Below are positions 15,928 to 23,451 of a stretch of 35,545 nt of DNA, in pieces. The DNA is taken from assembly GCF_004348455.1 (NCBI RefSeq), contig NZ_SMKA01000058.1, positions 1 through 35,545 on the forward strand. Reading direction: 5' to 3'. The first letter of the stretch is position 1. The number at the start of each line of letters is the position of its first letter. The notes beneath the pieces were generated by a model that had not been told where the DNA came from, searched no databases, and saw only the letters and a list, made by a program, of their open reading frames with translations. The position numbers were made by a program, and so were the translations under genes. Origin of the DNA: Kribbella albertanoniae. Lineage in GTDB: Bacteria; Actinomycetota; Actinomycetes; Propionibacteriales; Kribbellaceae.

Positions 15928-17189
15928 GCGAGGTTGAGCAGAGCACTGGGATCTGGCAGACCATCCGGGAGGCGCCGGCGCCGGTGAAGGCGTTGCTGGT
16001 CGGCGTTTTCGTGAACAAGCTCGGCTGGTTCCTGCAGGTCTTCCTGGTGCTGTTCCTGACGACGTCGAAGGGCTTCACCGCGGTTCAAGCCGGTACGGCG
16101 CTCGGCGTGTACGGCGCCGGCTCGGTGATCGGCCTGATCATCGGCGGCTCGTTGACGGACCGGATCGGGCCGCGGGCCGCGGTGATGATCAGTATGTTCG
16201 GGATGGCCGGCTTCGTGCTGGCGATCGCGTACGTGCCGAGCTACGCGGCGGTCGTCGTGGTGGTGGCTCTGGCCGGTGCGGTCGGGCAGTTCTACCGTCC
16301 GGCCTCGGCTGCGCTGCTGACCGAGTTGACGCCGCAGAACCGGCAGGTGATGACGTTCGCGATCTACCGGCTGGCGATGAACCTCGGTACGACGGCCGCG
16401 CCGCTCATCGGTGCGGCGCTCGTCGCGGTGTCGTGGAACCTGCTGTTCATCGGTGAAGCGATCGCCGCTCTCGCCTACGCAGCGGTCGCCATCGTCGCGC
16501 TACCTGGCCGGAAGAAGGTCGCGCCGGCTTCAGCTGCTGCGGAACCGGAGCCGAAGGGCAGCTATCTCGCCGTACTGCGGGATCACAAGTACGTGCTGTT
16601 CCTCGTCTGCATGTTCATCAATGCGGCGATCTACATGCAGTACCTCGCGGTGCTACCGCTGCACATGAAGGCCGACGGGTTCTCGACCTGGTGGTACAGC
16701 GCGATGGTCGCCCTGAACGGCTTCATCGTGATCACCTGCGAGTTGCTGGTGACGAAGGTCGTGCAGAACAAGCCCGCCCGGACGGTCGCGATGGTCGGCT
16801 TCGTCCTGCTGGGTGGCGGGCTCGCGTTCTACGCGTTGCCGGGCGGCCTGGCGATCTTCGTGATCGGCACGCTGCTCTGGACGCTGGCCGAGATCATCGG
16901 TGGGCCGACGATGTTCGCCTATCCCGGCATGGCCGCACCGAAGCCGTTGCTCGGGCGGTACGTCGGTGGGGCGCACGCGATGTTCGGTCTCGGCTCCGCG
17001 CTCGGCCCGTTCTTCGGAGTCTGGGTGTGGAACAGCGCCGGGGCCCAGGTGTGGTTGTGGTGCGGGGTTCTCGGCGCCGTCGGGCTCGTCCTCGCGTACT
17101 TCGGAATGGCACCACCAGCCGCTTCGAAGGCGCAGGATCTTGCCCCCGTTGCCGAGGTCGCCGAAGTCGTCGAAGGAGGCAAGGCATGA
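15924..17189 (+). CDS. MFS transporter, probable product exporter
   Basis: A 421-residue major facilitator superfamily protein with about 12 membrane segments. The first begins near KALLVGVFVNKLGWFLQVF. The loop 2-3 motif A is present as GGSLTDRIGPRAAV, and a cytoplasmic loop (LPGRKKVAPASAAAEPEPKG) divides the two halves. The family relation is to drug efflux permeases of the MdtH type. It lies between the two ATP-grasp genes and overlaps both neighbours by 4 bp, so export of the cluster product and self-protection are the likely roles. The ATG at 15924 has AAGGAG upstream; the longer frame upstream belongs to the previous gene's shadow. Confidence 0.9.
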   Translation: MSEVEQSTGIWQTIREAPAPVKALLVGVFVNKLGWFLQVFLVLFLTTSKGFTAVQAGTALGVYGAGSVIGLIIGGSLTDRIGPRAAVMISMFGMAGFVLAIAYVPSYAAVVVVVALAGAVGQFYRPASAALLTELTPQNRQVMTFAIYRLAMNLGTTAAPLIGAALVAVSWNLLFIGEAIAALAYAAVAIVALPGRKKVAPASAAAEPEPKGSYLAVLRDHKYVLFLVCMFINAAIYMQYLAVLPLHMKADGFSTWWYSAMVALNGFIVITCELLVTKVVQNKPARTVAMVGFVLLGGGLAFYALPGGLAIFVIGTLLWTLAEIIGGPTMFAYPGMAAPKPLLGRYVGGAHAMFGLGSALGPFFGVWVWNSAGAQVWLWCGVLGAVGLVLAYFGMAPPAASKAQDLAPVAEVAEVVEGGKA

Positions 17190-18424
17190 GTGACTACACG
17201 ATCATCGTGGATCCGTTGTCCACGGGTCAGGAGTACCCGGCCGCGTTCCGGGCGGCGGGGCGGAAGCCGGTCGCCGTACTGAGCGGGCTGGAGCCACCAC
17301 CGGCGTACACGGCAAGCTGGAATCCGGAGGACTTCGACCACGTCCACTACTTCACCGGTGATGTGTCGGTCCTGGCTGACGAGCTTCGGCAGTACGAGCC
17401 GACGTACCTGGTGCCCGGCGCTGAGAGCGGGGTCGAGCTGTGTGATCAGCTCACCGAGATCCTGTTTCCGGGGACGGGCAACGTGCCTGAGTTGGCGTCG
17501 GCGCGGCGTGACAAGTGGGAGATGGCGCAGGCGCTGACCGAGGCCGGCGTACCTCGGCTGCGGCAGGTGCTGACCGCGGATCCGGCCGAGGCCGAGGAGT
17601 GGTTGCGGGCCAACGACCTGCTCGGACGGCGGCTGGTGATCAAACCGCCGAAGAGTGCCGCCGGTGACGAGGTGTACGTCGTCTTCGAAGGCGGCGACTG
17701 GCGCGAGCGTTTCCACCGCGTGCTCGGCCGGACGAACAAGATGGGGCTGATCAACGACGCCGTACTGATCCAGGAGTATGCCGAAGGGACGGAGTACCTG
17801 GTCGACACCTACAGCGTGGACGGCGTCCATGCGCTCGTCGACGTCTGCCGGTACACGAAGGTCGGTCGCGGCGACAAGATCGGCATCTACCGCCGGATCG
17901 ACTTCCTCGCCGAGGACGACCCGGAGGTCCAGGCGCTCTGGCCGTACACCCGCGATGTCCTCGACGCAGTCGGCATCCGGATCGGCTGTGGGCACGTCGA
18001 GGTGATGATGACGGCCGACGGCCCGCGGCTGATCGAGGTCGCGGCCCGCCCGGCCGGTGGCGGTCACCAGATGGTCAGCGAACTGGCCACCGGCGACAAC
18101 CACATCAAGCGGACCGTCGCCCATCGCGTCCGCGGCGAAGTGCGGGACGGCTTCGACCTCGTCCAGCACCTGCGCGGCGTCTTCATCATCGCGCCGTCCG
18201 AGGGCTACTTCCGCAACCGTGAGGTCTTCGACGGGATCGAGTCGTTGAAGTCGTTCCACTGGATGAAGATCCTGCACGAAGAGGACGCCGTCGTCCCCGC
18301 GACGGTCGACCTCTTCACCTGCCTGGCCTGGGTGATCCTGATCCACAGCGACCCCCAGACCCTCGACGAGGACTACCAACGTGTACTGGAGATGGAGGCC
18401 GCCATCATCATCGAGACCCCCTAG
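17186..18424 (+). CDS. ATP-grasp carboxylate-amine ligase 2
   Basis: A 412-residue ATP-grasp protein, the same length as ligase 1 but clearly different in sequence. It has YLVPGAESGVELCDQLTEIL in the N-terminal domain, KWEMAQALTEAGVPRLRQV, the lysine strand LVIKPPKSAAGDEVYVV, and LIQEYAEGTEYLVDTYSV. The metal-binding region reads VEVMMTADGPRLIEVAARPAGGGHQM. The AAR replaces the usual NAR/NPR, as in BacD-type dipeptide ligases. It is the last gene of the operon and is followed by a hairpin terminator. Together with ligase 1 it could add two amino acids, or one could form a hydrazide. The start ATG overlaps the MFS stop (ATGA). Confidence 0.88.
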   Translation: MSDYTIIVDPLSTGQEYPAAFRAAGRKPVAVLSGLEPPPAYTASWNPEDFDHVHYFTGDVSVLADELRQYEPTYLVPGAESGVELCDQLTEILFPGTGNVPELASARRDKWEMAQALTEAGVPRLRQVLTADPAEAEEWLRANDLLGRRLVIKPPKSAAGDEVYVVFEGGDWRERFHRVLGRTNKMGLINDAVLIQEYAEGTEYLVDTYSVDGVHALVDVCRYTKVGRGDKIGIYRRIDFLAEDDPEVQALWPYTRDVLDAVGIRIGCGHVEVMMTADGPRLIEVAARPAGGGHQMVSELATGDNHIKRTVAHRVRGEVRDGFDLVQHLRGVFIIAPSEGYFRNREVFDGIESLKSFHWMKILHEEDAVVPATVDLFTCLAWVILIHSDPQTLDEDYQRVLEMEAAIIIETP

Positions 18425-18432
18425 TTCGCCGC

Positions 18433-18464
18433 GGGTCCGGGCGGACCACCAACCGCCCGGGCCC
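18433..18464 (+). terminator. Hairpin terminator of the biosynthetic operon
   Basis: A 12-bp GC-rich stem (18433-18444 with 18453-18464, one G-U pair) with an 8-nt loop begins 9 nt after the last ATP-grasp stop. There is no T-tract, as is common for actinobacterial terminators. Confidence 0.65.
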
Positions 18465-18481
18465 AGTGCGACAATCGTTGG

Positions 18482-18850
18482 ATGCTCTCTGCGCGCTGCC
18501 CGTGCGGCCTCCCCGCCACCTACGCCGACTGCTGCGGCGCCCTGCACGACGGCCGCCGTACGGCATCCACCGCCGAGCAACTGATGCGCTCCCGCTACTC
18601 CGCCTTCGTAGTCGGCGACACGGCATACCTGCTCCGCACCTGGCACTCCACCACCCGGCCCCCGCTGCTGGAGCTCTCCCCCAATATCCGCTGGACCGGC
18701 CTGGAAATCCTCGCCACCACCGACGGCACCGCCTTCCACACCGAAGGCACCGTCTCCTTCCGCGCCACCTACCGCGGCGGCTCCCAGCAAGAGAACAGCC
18801 ACTTCACCCGCGAACACGGCGAATGGACCTACGTCGCTCCTGCGTCCTAA
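18482..18850 (+). CDS. ychJ: YchJ family SEC-C domain protein
   Basis: A 122-residue UPF0225/YchJ protein. It opens with a zinc-binding SEC-C-like motif CPCGLPATYADCCGALHDG (Cys7, Cys9, Cys18, Cys19) and continues with the family core TAEQLMRSRYSAFVVGDTAYLLRTWHSTTRP and an NTF2-like fold ending in NSHFTREHGEWTYV. The function is not established. It starts 17 nt after the terminator of the biosynthetic operon, with no clear ribosome binding site, so a leaderless transcript is possible. It looks like a core gene marking the right edge of the inserted cluster. Confidence 0.88.
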   Translation: MLSARCPCGLPATYADCCGALHDGRRTASTAEQLMRSRYSAFVVGDTAYLLRTWHSTTRPPLLELSPNIRWTGLEILATTDGTAFHTEGTVSFRATYRGGSQQENSHFTREHGEWTYVAPAS

Positions 18851-18935
18851 GGACAGGACGTATAGGCCTAGTACCCGGCGCTCGCACGCTCAGCCCTTCC
18901 GGCGACAGCCTCGAATCGGCCCACACCTCCTGTCG

Positions 18936-19820
18936 TTACGGAGATTGGATGTTCTCCAGGTCTGCGAGGAGGCTGGGGTGCTTCGGTTCCCAGGCGAGGG
19001 TTGCGCGGGTGTGCGCGCTGGACGACGGCTGGTCGGCGGCGAAGATCTGGCCGAGCGGACCGAACTCCTCGACTGGGACCGGCGTCACCGGGAGGTTGAG
19101 ACGGCGGGCGATGACGGCGGCGATGTCGCGAACCTGGTCGCCTTCGTCGGCAACGGCGTGCCAGTACGTGCCGGCTTCGGCCTTCTCCAGCGCCAACCGG
19201 AAGAGCACGGCCGCGTCGAGGGCGTGAACGGCAGGCCAGCGCTGCGTGCCGTCACCGGGATAGGTGACCGCGCCGGTGGCACGAGCCATCTGGGTGAGGA
19301 GGCCGGCGAACCCACCGTCGCCTCGGTTGTGCACCGTGCGCGGGAGGCGAACAGCTGAACTCCGTACGCCGCGCTCGGCCAACGCGATCACCGCCGCGAC
19401 CGCCGTACTGCGACCGCCGACCAAGCTGTCGGTCGCGAGCGCGTCTGCCTCGGTGGACGGGCGGCCCGGGGTGGCCGGCGTACCGGAGACGGTGACGAAG
19501 GGGCGGCCGGTGCCGACCAGCTCCGCGCCCATCGCCTCGAGAGCAGCGGTCTCCTCGGCGACCGAGGCGATCACCGCCTCGGTGCTGCTGAAGTCGTTGC
19601 TGAAGGCAAGGTGGATGACTCCGTCGGCCTGAGCGACGGCTGCACGAAGTACGTCCAGGTCGGCGAGTGAGCCGCGGACGGTTTTGGCGCCGGCCTGTAC
19701 GGCGGCTTGTTCTGACGTGTCGGAGCGGACGAGCGCGAGGACGGTGTGACCGTTGCCGAGCAGTTCGGCGGTGACGGCCGATCCGACCAGCCCGGTGGCA
19801 CCGGTGACGAAGACGTGCAT
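18936..19820 (-). CDS. SDR/NAD(P)-dependent epimerase-type oxidoreductase
   Basis: A 294-residue extended short-chain dehydrogenase. The cofactor motif is MHVFVTGATGLVGSAV at the N-terminus (GATGLVGS). It is followed by VHLAFSN-type (ADGVIHLAFSN) and a substrate domain with DGTQRWPAVHALDAAVLFRLALEK. The catalytic Tyr-x3-Lys is not evident where expected, which is common in atypical SDRs of this group (NmrA/YwnB-like sugar epimerase annotations). The ATG at 19820 has AGGAG 7 nt upstream. It is divergent from a TetR regulator, and a regulator operator lies 16 nt upstream of its start, so it is likely the regulated target. Confidence 0.85.
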   Translation of the reverse strand: MHVFVTGATGLVGSAVTAELLGNGHTVLALVRSDTSEQAAVQAGAKTVRGSLADLDVLRAAVAQADGVIHLAFSNDFSSTEAVIASVAEETAALEAMGAELVGTGRPFVTVSGTPATPGRPSTEADALATDSLVGGRSTAVAAVIALAERGVRSSAVRLPRTVHNRGDGGFAGLLTQMARATGAVTYPGDGTQRWPAVHALDAAVLFRLALEKAEAGTYWHAVADEGDQVRDIAAVIARRLNLPVTPVPVEEFGPLGQIFAADQPSSSAHTRATLAWEPKHPSLLADLENIQSP

Positions 19821-19835
19821 GAGAATCTCCTGCCA

Positions 19836-19861
19836 AGTGATGGGACCTTTATCCCATCACT
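19836..19861. promoter_or_regulatory. TetR operator site 1
   Basis: A perfect 10-bp inverted repeat (19836-19845 with 19852-19861) with a 6-nt centre. The core GATGGGAC-N4-ATCCCATC occupies 19839-19858. It lies 16 nt upstream of the SDR start codon, in a position to block its promoter. Confidence 0.7.
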
Positions 19862-19871
19862 GTAGCAGTGC

Positions 19872-19891
19872 GATGGGACAACAGTCCCGTC
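19872..19891. promoter_or_regulatory. TetR operator site 2
   Basis: GATGGGAC-N4-GTCCCGTC has the same 8-4-8 architecture as site 1 and the same left arm. The centres are 33 bp apart, about three helical turns, so both sites face the same side of the DNA. Confidence 0.65.
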
Positions 19892-19894
19892 ACC

Positions 19895-19900
19895 TATGAT
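19895..19900 (+). promoter_or_regulatory. -10 element giving a leaderless TetR transcript
   Basis: TATGAT ends 6 nt before the ATG at 19907, so transcription would begin at or next to the start codon. No ribosome binding site is seen, which supports a leaderless mRNA. The -35 is not clear. Confidence 0.45.
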
Positions 19901-19906
19901 GGTGCC

Positions 19907-20482
19907 ATGAGTCGCTGGGAACCGGGAGCGCGCGAACGCCTCGTCGTCGCCGCCGTCGACCTGTTCACCGAACAGGGCTACGACGCCACCACGGTCGCGC
20001 AGATCGCCGAACGGGCCGGCGTCACCAAAAGCACCTTCTTCCGCCACTTCCCCGACAAGCGCGAACTCCTCGCCGCCGGCCAGGAAGCCATGAGCCAACT
20101 CCTCACCGAAGGCATCACCGAAGCCCCCGCCAACGCAACACCCCTACAAGCCGTCGCCGCCGGCCTCGAGCGGGTCGCGACGATGATGGGCCCGATGAAC
20201 CGCGAACTGGCCCCCCGCCTCAAAGCAGCCATCGCCGCCAGCACCGAACTCCAAGAACGCGACGCCCTAAAAACCGTCGGCCTAACCGCCGCCATGGTCG
20301 CCGCCCTAACCACCCGAGGCCTCCCCGACCCGGTAGCCGCCCTAGCAGCCGAACTCGGCGTACTGGCCTTCAAGCGCGGCTACACCACCTGGCTCGAAAG
20401 CGACCACCCCGACGCCCCCTTCGCCCCTCACGCCCTAGCGGCCCTAGACGAACTACAAGCCGCCCGCTCCGCCCTCGGCTGA
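19907..20482 (+). CDS. TetR/AcrR family transcriptional regulator
   Basis: A 191-residue repressor-type regulator. The DNA-binding domain is at residues 8-55: ARERLVVAAVDLFTEQGYDATTVAQIAERAGVTKSTFFRHFPDKREL, with the helix-turn-helix at TVAQIAERAGVTKSTFFRHF. The C-terminal ligand-binding domain is all-helical and Ala-rich. The ATG at 19907 begins just before the conserved region; an upstream in-frame ATG lies inside operator 2. It is divergent from the SDR gene with two matching operators between them, the usual autoregulated TetR arrangement. Codons in its second half include several CTA and AAA, which differ from the neighbours. Confidence 0.92.
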   Translation: MSRWEPGARERLVVAAVDLFTEQGYDATTVAQIAERAGVTKSTFFRHFPDKRELLAAGQEAMSQLLTEGITEAPANATPLQAVAAGLERVATMMGPMNRELAPRLKAAIAASTELQERDALKTVGLTAAMVAALTTRGLPDPVAALAAELGVLAFKRGYTTWLESDHPDAPFAPHALAALDELQAARSALG

Positions 20483-20900
20483 CCCAAGTGGAGGGCGTTC
20501 GGACTCACATGAGGGCGAATCAACCCCGGCCCCGAAACTGCGCAACCTCCACCAAGCATGCTCACCAACGGCGCCCTCTGAACCACCCTCCCCTCACCGA
20601 CGCAGCACTCTCGTTTCTGCACCTTTGTGGAACATGGTGGTCGCTCCGTGGCTGTGAAACTCCACAAAGGCGCGGTTCGGTGCGGTGATGCGGCCGGAAG
20701 ACGCCCCATCTTCGGGGATATCCCTCCAGTTGGGGGGTTGCCCATCGAGAATCTGACCGGGCAACCCCCCAACTCGACAGGCAACCCCGCTCGCCCGGCA
20801 CGGCCGGTCGTGGCTGACACCGCCCGCGGGGGCCGGGAGGAGTGCCCCCGATCGCACCCGAACAGCCCTCCATCCACCGACCGAGCTCGACCATGCTCAG
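20483..20900. other. Long intergenic region with inverted repeats
   Basis: This 418-bp stretch holds no gene that I accept. It contains a 10-bp inverted repeat (20622-20631 with 20661-20670, both read as CCTTTGTGGA on alternate strands) and a larger 16-bp-arm palindrome at 20728-20774. Short reading frames on both strands lack ribosome sites and family features. Confidence 0.5.
20728..20774. repeat. Intergenic palindrome with 16-bp arms
   Basis: Arms at 20728-20743 and 20759-20774 are exact reverse complements (G-rich left arm, C-rich right arm) around a 15-nt loop. There is no T-tract on either side. It could be a REP/MITE-like repetitive element or an unusual terminator for the TetR gene 250 bp upstream; the sequence alone does not decide. 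Confidence 0.6.
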
Positions 20901-21902
20901 GTGATGACGAACAGAGCGCTGGCCAGAAGACTCCCCGTCGCCCTCCTCTCCGCCGCAGTTCTCATCGCCCTGCTGATCGGCTGGACCGCCGGTGCAGCGC
21001 CGGCGAAGCAGGCCGGCGCCGAGGCAGTTCAGGCCGCACCCGGTGGCTGGGGCAACTGGGCATCGCTGGGCAACTGCCAGTACGGCTGCCATTCACCGGC
21101 CGCTTCGTCGTGGGGCTTCACCCGGCTCGACGTCTTCGCGTTGTCACGGGACTTCGAGCTCATCCAGACCACCCGCGCCGATGGGCTCTGGTCCGGCTGG
21201 AAGCCGGTCGACGGCAGCCCCAAGCTCCGGATGCGCAGCCTGGCTGCGGTGTCCTGGGGACCGGGTCGGATCGACGTCTTCGGCGTCGGCGACACAGCGA
21301 CGTACGGCGGGCCCCTGTGGCAGGTGACCTACGCCGACGGTGCCTGGTCGGACTGGAAGAACCTCGGCGGTGAGTGGAACGGGAACATCGCAGTCTCGTC
21401 CTGGGGCCCGAACCGGCTGGACGTGTTCGCCTCCGAGAAACTGAACCCCGAGGATCCACAGCTCACCAAGTCGTGGCACCGCACCTACACCACAGCGGGC
21501 TGGAGTGACTGGACCGTGCTGGCCGACCGCGGCTTCGTCCAGGGCGCCGTGTCCACCAAGCCCGGCCAGATCGACATTGTCGCCGTGGACAACCAGGTGG
21601 TCCAGCACCGCCGGTTCGCAGACAATGCCTGGTCCAGCTGGACCCCGCTCGGCGGCCCGGAACTCACCGGCCCAGTGATCACCGGATCGGGCGACCGGCT
21701 GGACATCTTCCTGCAGGGCCGGGACGAGAACCTGTACCGGAGGACGTACAACGGGTTCAGCTGGGGCACCTGGCAACCGGTCCCCGGCGCTCCGCATCGG
21801 GCCATCGCCGACCCCGCCGTGGTCTCGTGGGGCGACCGGATCGAGCTCTTCGGTCACGCCAACCGCGAGGCGAACGTCGGTATCGTCCACAAGACCTACT
21901 AA
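20901..21902 (+). CDS. Secreted PLL/DUF346-type beta-propeller lectin-like protein
   Basis: A 333-residue exported protein. The signal sequence is RRLPVALLSAAVLIALLIGWTAGAAPA, with cleavage near residues 33-36. The mature part is built of repeated units of about 45-50 residues with the pattern W-x-x-W-x-x-L/V-G followed by S-WG-x-x-R-x-D-V-F (for example GWGNWASLG, SSWGFTRLDVFAL, VSWGPGRIDVFG, SSWGPNRLDVFA, WSSWTPLGG). This matches the seven-bladed Photorhabdus lectin (PLL)/DUF346 fold that binds sugars such as fucose. GTG 20901 or ATG 20904 may be the start. It stands alone and its ligand is unknown. Confidence 0.8.
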   Translation: MMTNRALARRLPVALLSAAVLIALLIGWTAGAAPAKQAGAEAVQAAPGGWGNWASLGNCQYGCHSPAASSWGFTRLDVFALSRDFELIQTTRADGLWSGWKPVDGSPKLRMRSLAAVSWGPGRIDVFGVGDTATYGGPLWQVTYADGAWSDWKNLGGEWNGNIAVSSWGPNRLDVFASEKLNPEDPQLTKSWHRTYTTAGWSDWTVLADRGFVQGAVSTKPGQIDIVAVDNQVVQHRRFADNAWSSWTPLGGPELTGPVITGSGDRLDIFLQGRDENLYRRTYNGFSWGTWQPVPGAPHRAIADPAVVSWGDRIELFGHANREANVGIVHKTY

Positions 21903-21905
21903 ACC

Positions 21906-21936
21906 CCGGCGCCGGCCCCGTCAGGGTCGGCGCCGG
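21906..21936. terminator. Bidirectional hairpin terminator
   Basis: A 13-bp GC-rich stem (21906-21918 with 21924-21936, one G-U pair) with a 5-nt loop lies between two convergent 3' ends, the lectin-like gene and the PhoX-like gene. It probably serves both. Confidence 0.65.
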
Positions 21937-21950
21937 CGGCCCTGTGCTCC

Positions 21951-23340
21951 TCAGCGGCGGCGGCGCCAGGGGCCGGTGATGGCGTAGGTGATGCCGGGGT
22001 TGTAGACGTTGAAGAACATGGTGCGGCCGTCGGCGGAGAAGCCGGCGCCGGCGAGTTCGCCGTACTCGGGTTCTTCGGGGGTGCCGATGTTGACGGTGTT
22101 CTTGGCGAACTTGAAGACCTTGCCGTCTTCGGTGGTGCCGAGGATGTGCTGGTCGCCGATGCCGTCCTCGCACATCATCAGGCCGCCGTACGGCGACATC
22201 GTGATGTTGTCGGGGGCGTCGTACTCGGGGTTGTCGGAGGCGGGGTCGTGTTTGAAGATGACCTCGAGGCGGAGCGTGTGCTTGCGGGGGTCGTAGCGCC
22301 AGACCTGGCCGTCGTGGTCGATCTTGGGGCCTAGCTCGGTGCGGGCGAAGGAGGAGACGAAGTAGACGCAGCGGTCGCGGGTCCCCCACCAGCAGCCCTC
22401 GAGTTTGTAGCCGCCGGTGATCGGCTTGGCGTAGTCCTGGGCGCGGACCGACTCGGTCGTGGCCAGCGGGTCCGGGACCTTGACCCACTGGACGCCGTGG
22501 AAGATCGTGCCGGCCTCCTGGACGGTGGACATGTCGAGCAGGCCCCGGAATGTGCATCGCCTGGAGTTCGCCGCCGGCTCGCAGGGAGCCCCAGCCGCCG
22601 CGGGGGCGGTTCGGGAGGAAGCGGTAGAAGCCGCCGAGCGGTGCGACGAAGGCGTCCTCGGTCTCGTAGACGATGCCGGTTGCCGGGTCGAGCGCGACTG
22701 CCTCGTGCTGGAAGCGGCCCATCTCCTTCAGTGGGAACGGGTTCAGGTTGCGGCGGTCGTCGTACGGGTCGACCTCGAAGATGAAGCCGTGGTCCTTGGT
22801 GTAACCGCTCTGGCCGGCCTTGAGCTCGGTCTCCTCACAGGTCAGCCAGGTGCGCCACGGGGTGATGCCGCCGGAACAGTTGATCGCCGTACCGCCGAGG
22901 CTCACGTACTCCTTGGTCGGCCGCTGATGCCGGTTGACGACCACCGTGCTGGTGCCGCCCGCGCCGCCCGGGTCGTAGGTCCGCTCCGGGGGCGCGACGA
23001 CCTTGATCTTCGAGGTCGGGCTGCACTCGTGGTTGCGGACCAGCCGCGAACCACCGTCGCGATCCGGGAACGCACCCATCCCGTCGAAGCGGCTCGGAAC
23101 CGGGAGCCCGTCCTTGCGGACGGTGCCTTCCCGCGACAGGACGTCGTACCGGAAGCCGTGCGGCAGGTCGAGCATCCCGTCCGGGTCCGGAATCAGCGGT
23201 CCGTAGCCGATTTTCGGCCCGGAGGTGCCGAGTGCCGGCTGCGCCGTGTAGAGCGCCTCCACCGAACCGGCCACCGTGACCGCGGCTCCGGCCGCAGCGG
23301 CGGTACCGACGAACTTCCGTCTGGACAAGGACGAGGACAT
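21951..23340 (-). pseudogene. PhoX-like (DUF839) alkaline phosphatase, frameshifted
   Basis: A Tat-exported PhoX-type phosphatase of about 463 residues, interrupted by a frame change. The first part (23340 to about 22545) has the Tat signal SRRKFVGTAAAAG, then GFRYDVLSREGT, RNHECSP and CSGGITPWRTWLTCEET. The second part (about 22545 to 21951) continues one frame over with MSTVQEAGTIFHGVQWVKV, EGCWWGTRDRCVYFVSS and DNITMSPYGGLMMCEDG. The junction is a run of four G on the coding strand (22543-22546); removing one G restores a continuous protein. It may be a recent mutation or a sequencing error. The ATG at 23340 has a GGGAGG upstream. Confidence 0.85.
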
Positions 23341-23367
23341 GCGCGGCCTCCCGCTAGATAGACAGGT

Positions 23368-23378
23368 CGCCAGTGAAC
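23368..23378 (-). promoter_or_regulatory. Possible PHO box unit upstream of the PhoX-like gene
   Basis: On the minus strand the 11-mer GTTCACTGGCG matches the Streptomyces PhoP direct-repeat unit (GTTCAYYYRSG-like) at 10 of 11 positions, 28 nt upstream of the start codon. The adjoining 11-mers match poorly, so only one good unit is seen. Confidence 0.35.
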
Positions 23379-23451
23379 GTACGGTAAAGCCAAAGCAAAC
23401 GGCAAGGGAACAAGATCACTAACTGGCGGTACGACGTCGCTTAGGGCGACC

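Noticed and set aside
16919-18817. A 632-residue open frame on the minus strand opposite the MFS and second ATP-grasp genes
   Set aside because: It is a shadow of strongly supported plus-strand genes with intact catalytic motifs, and its own sequence shows no domain.
20562-21092. Minus-strand frames of 87-176 residues across the intergenic palindrome
   Set aside because: Composition and lack of start signals indicate random open frames in GC-rich DNA; they also run into the lectin-like gene.
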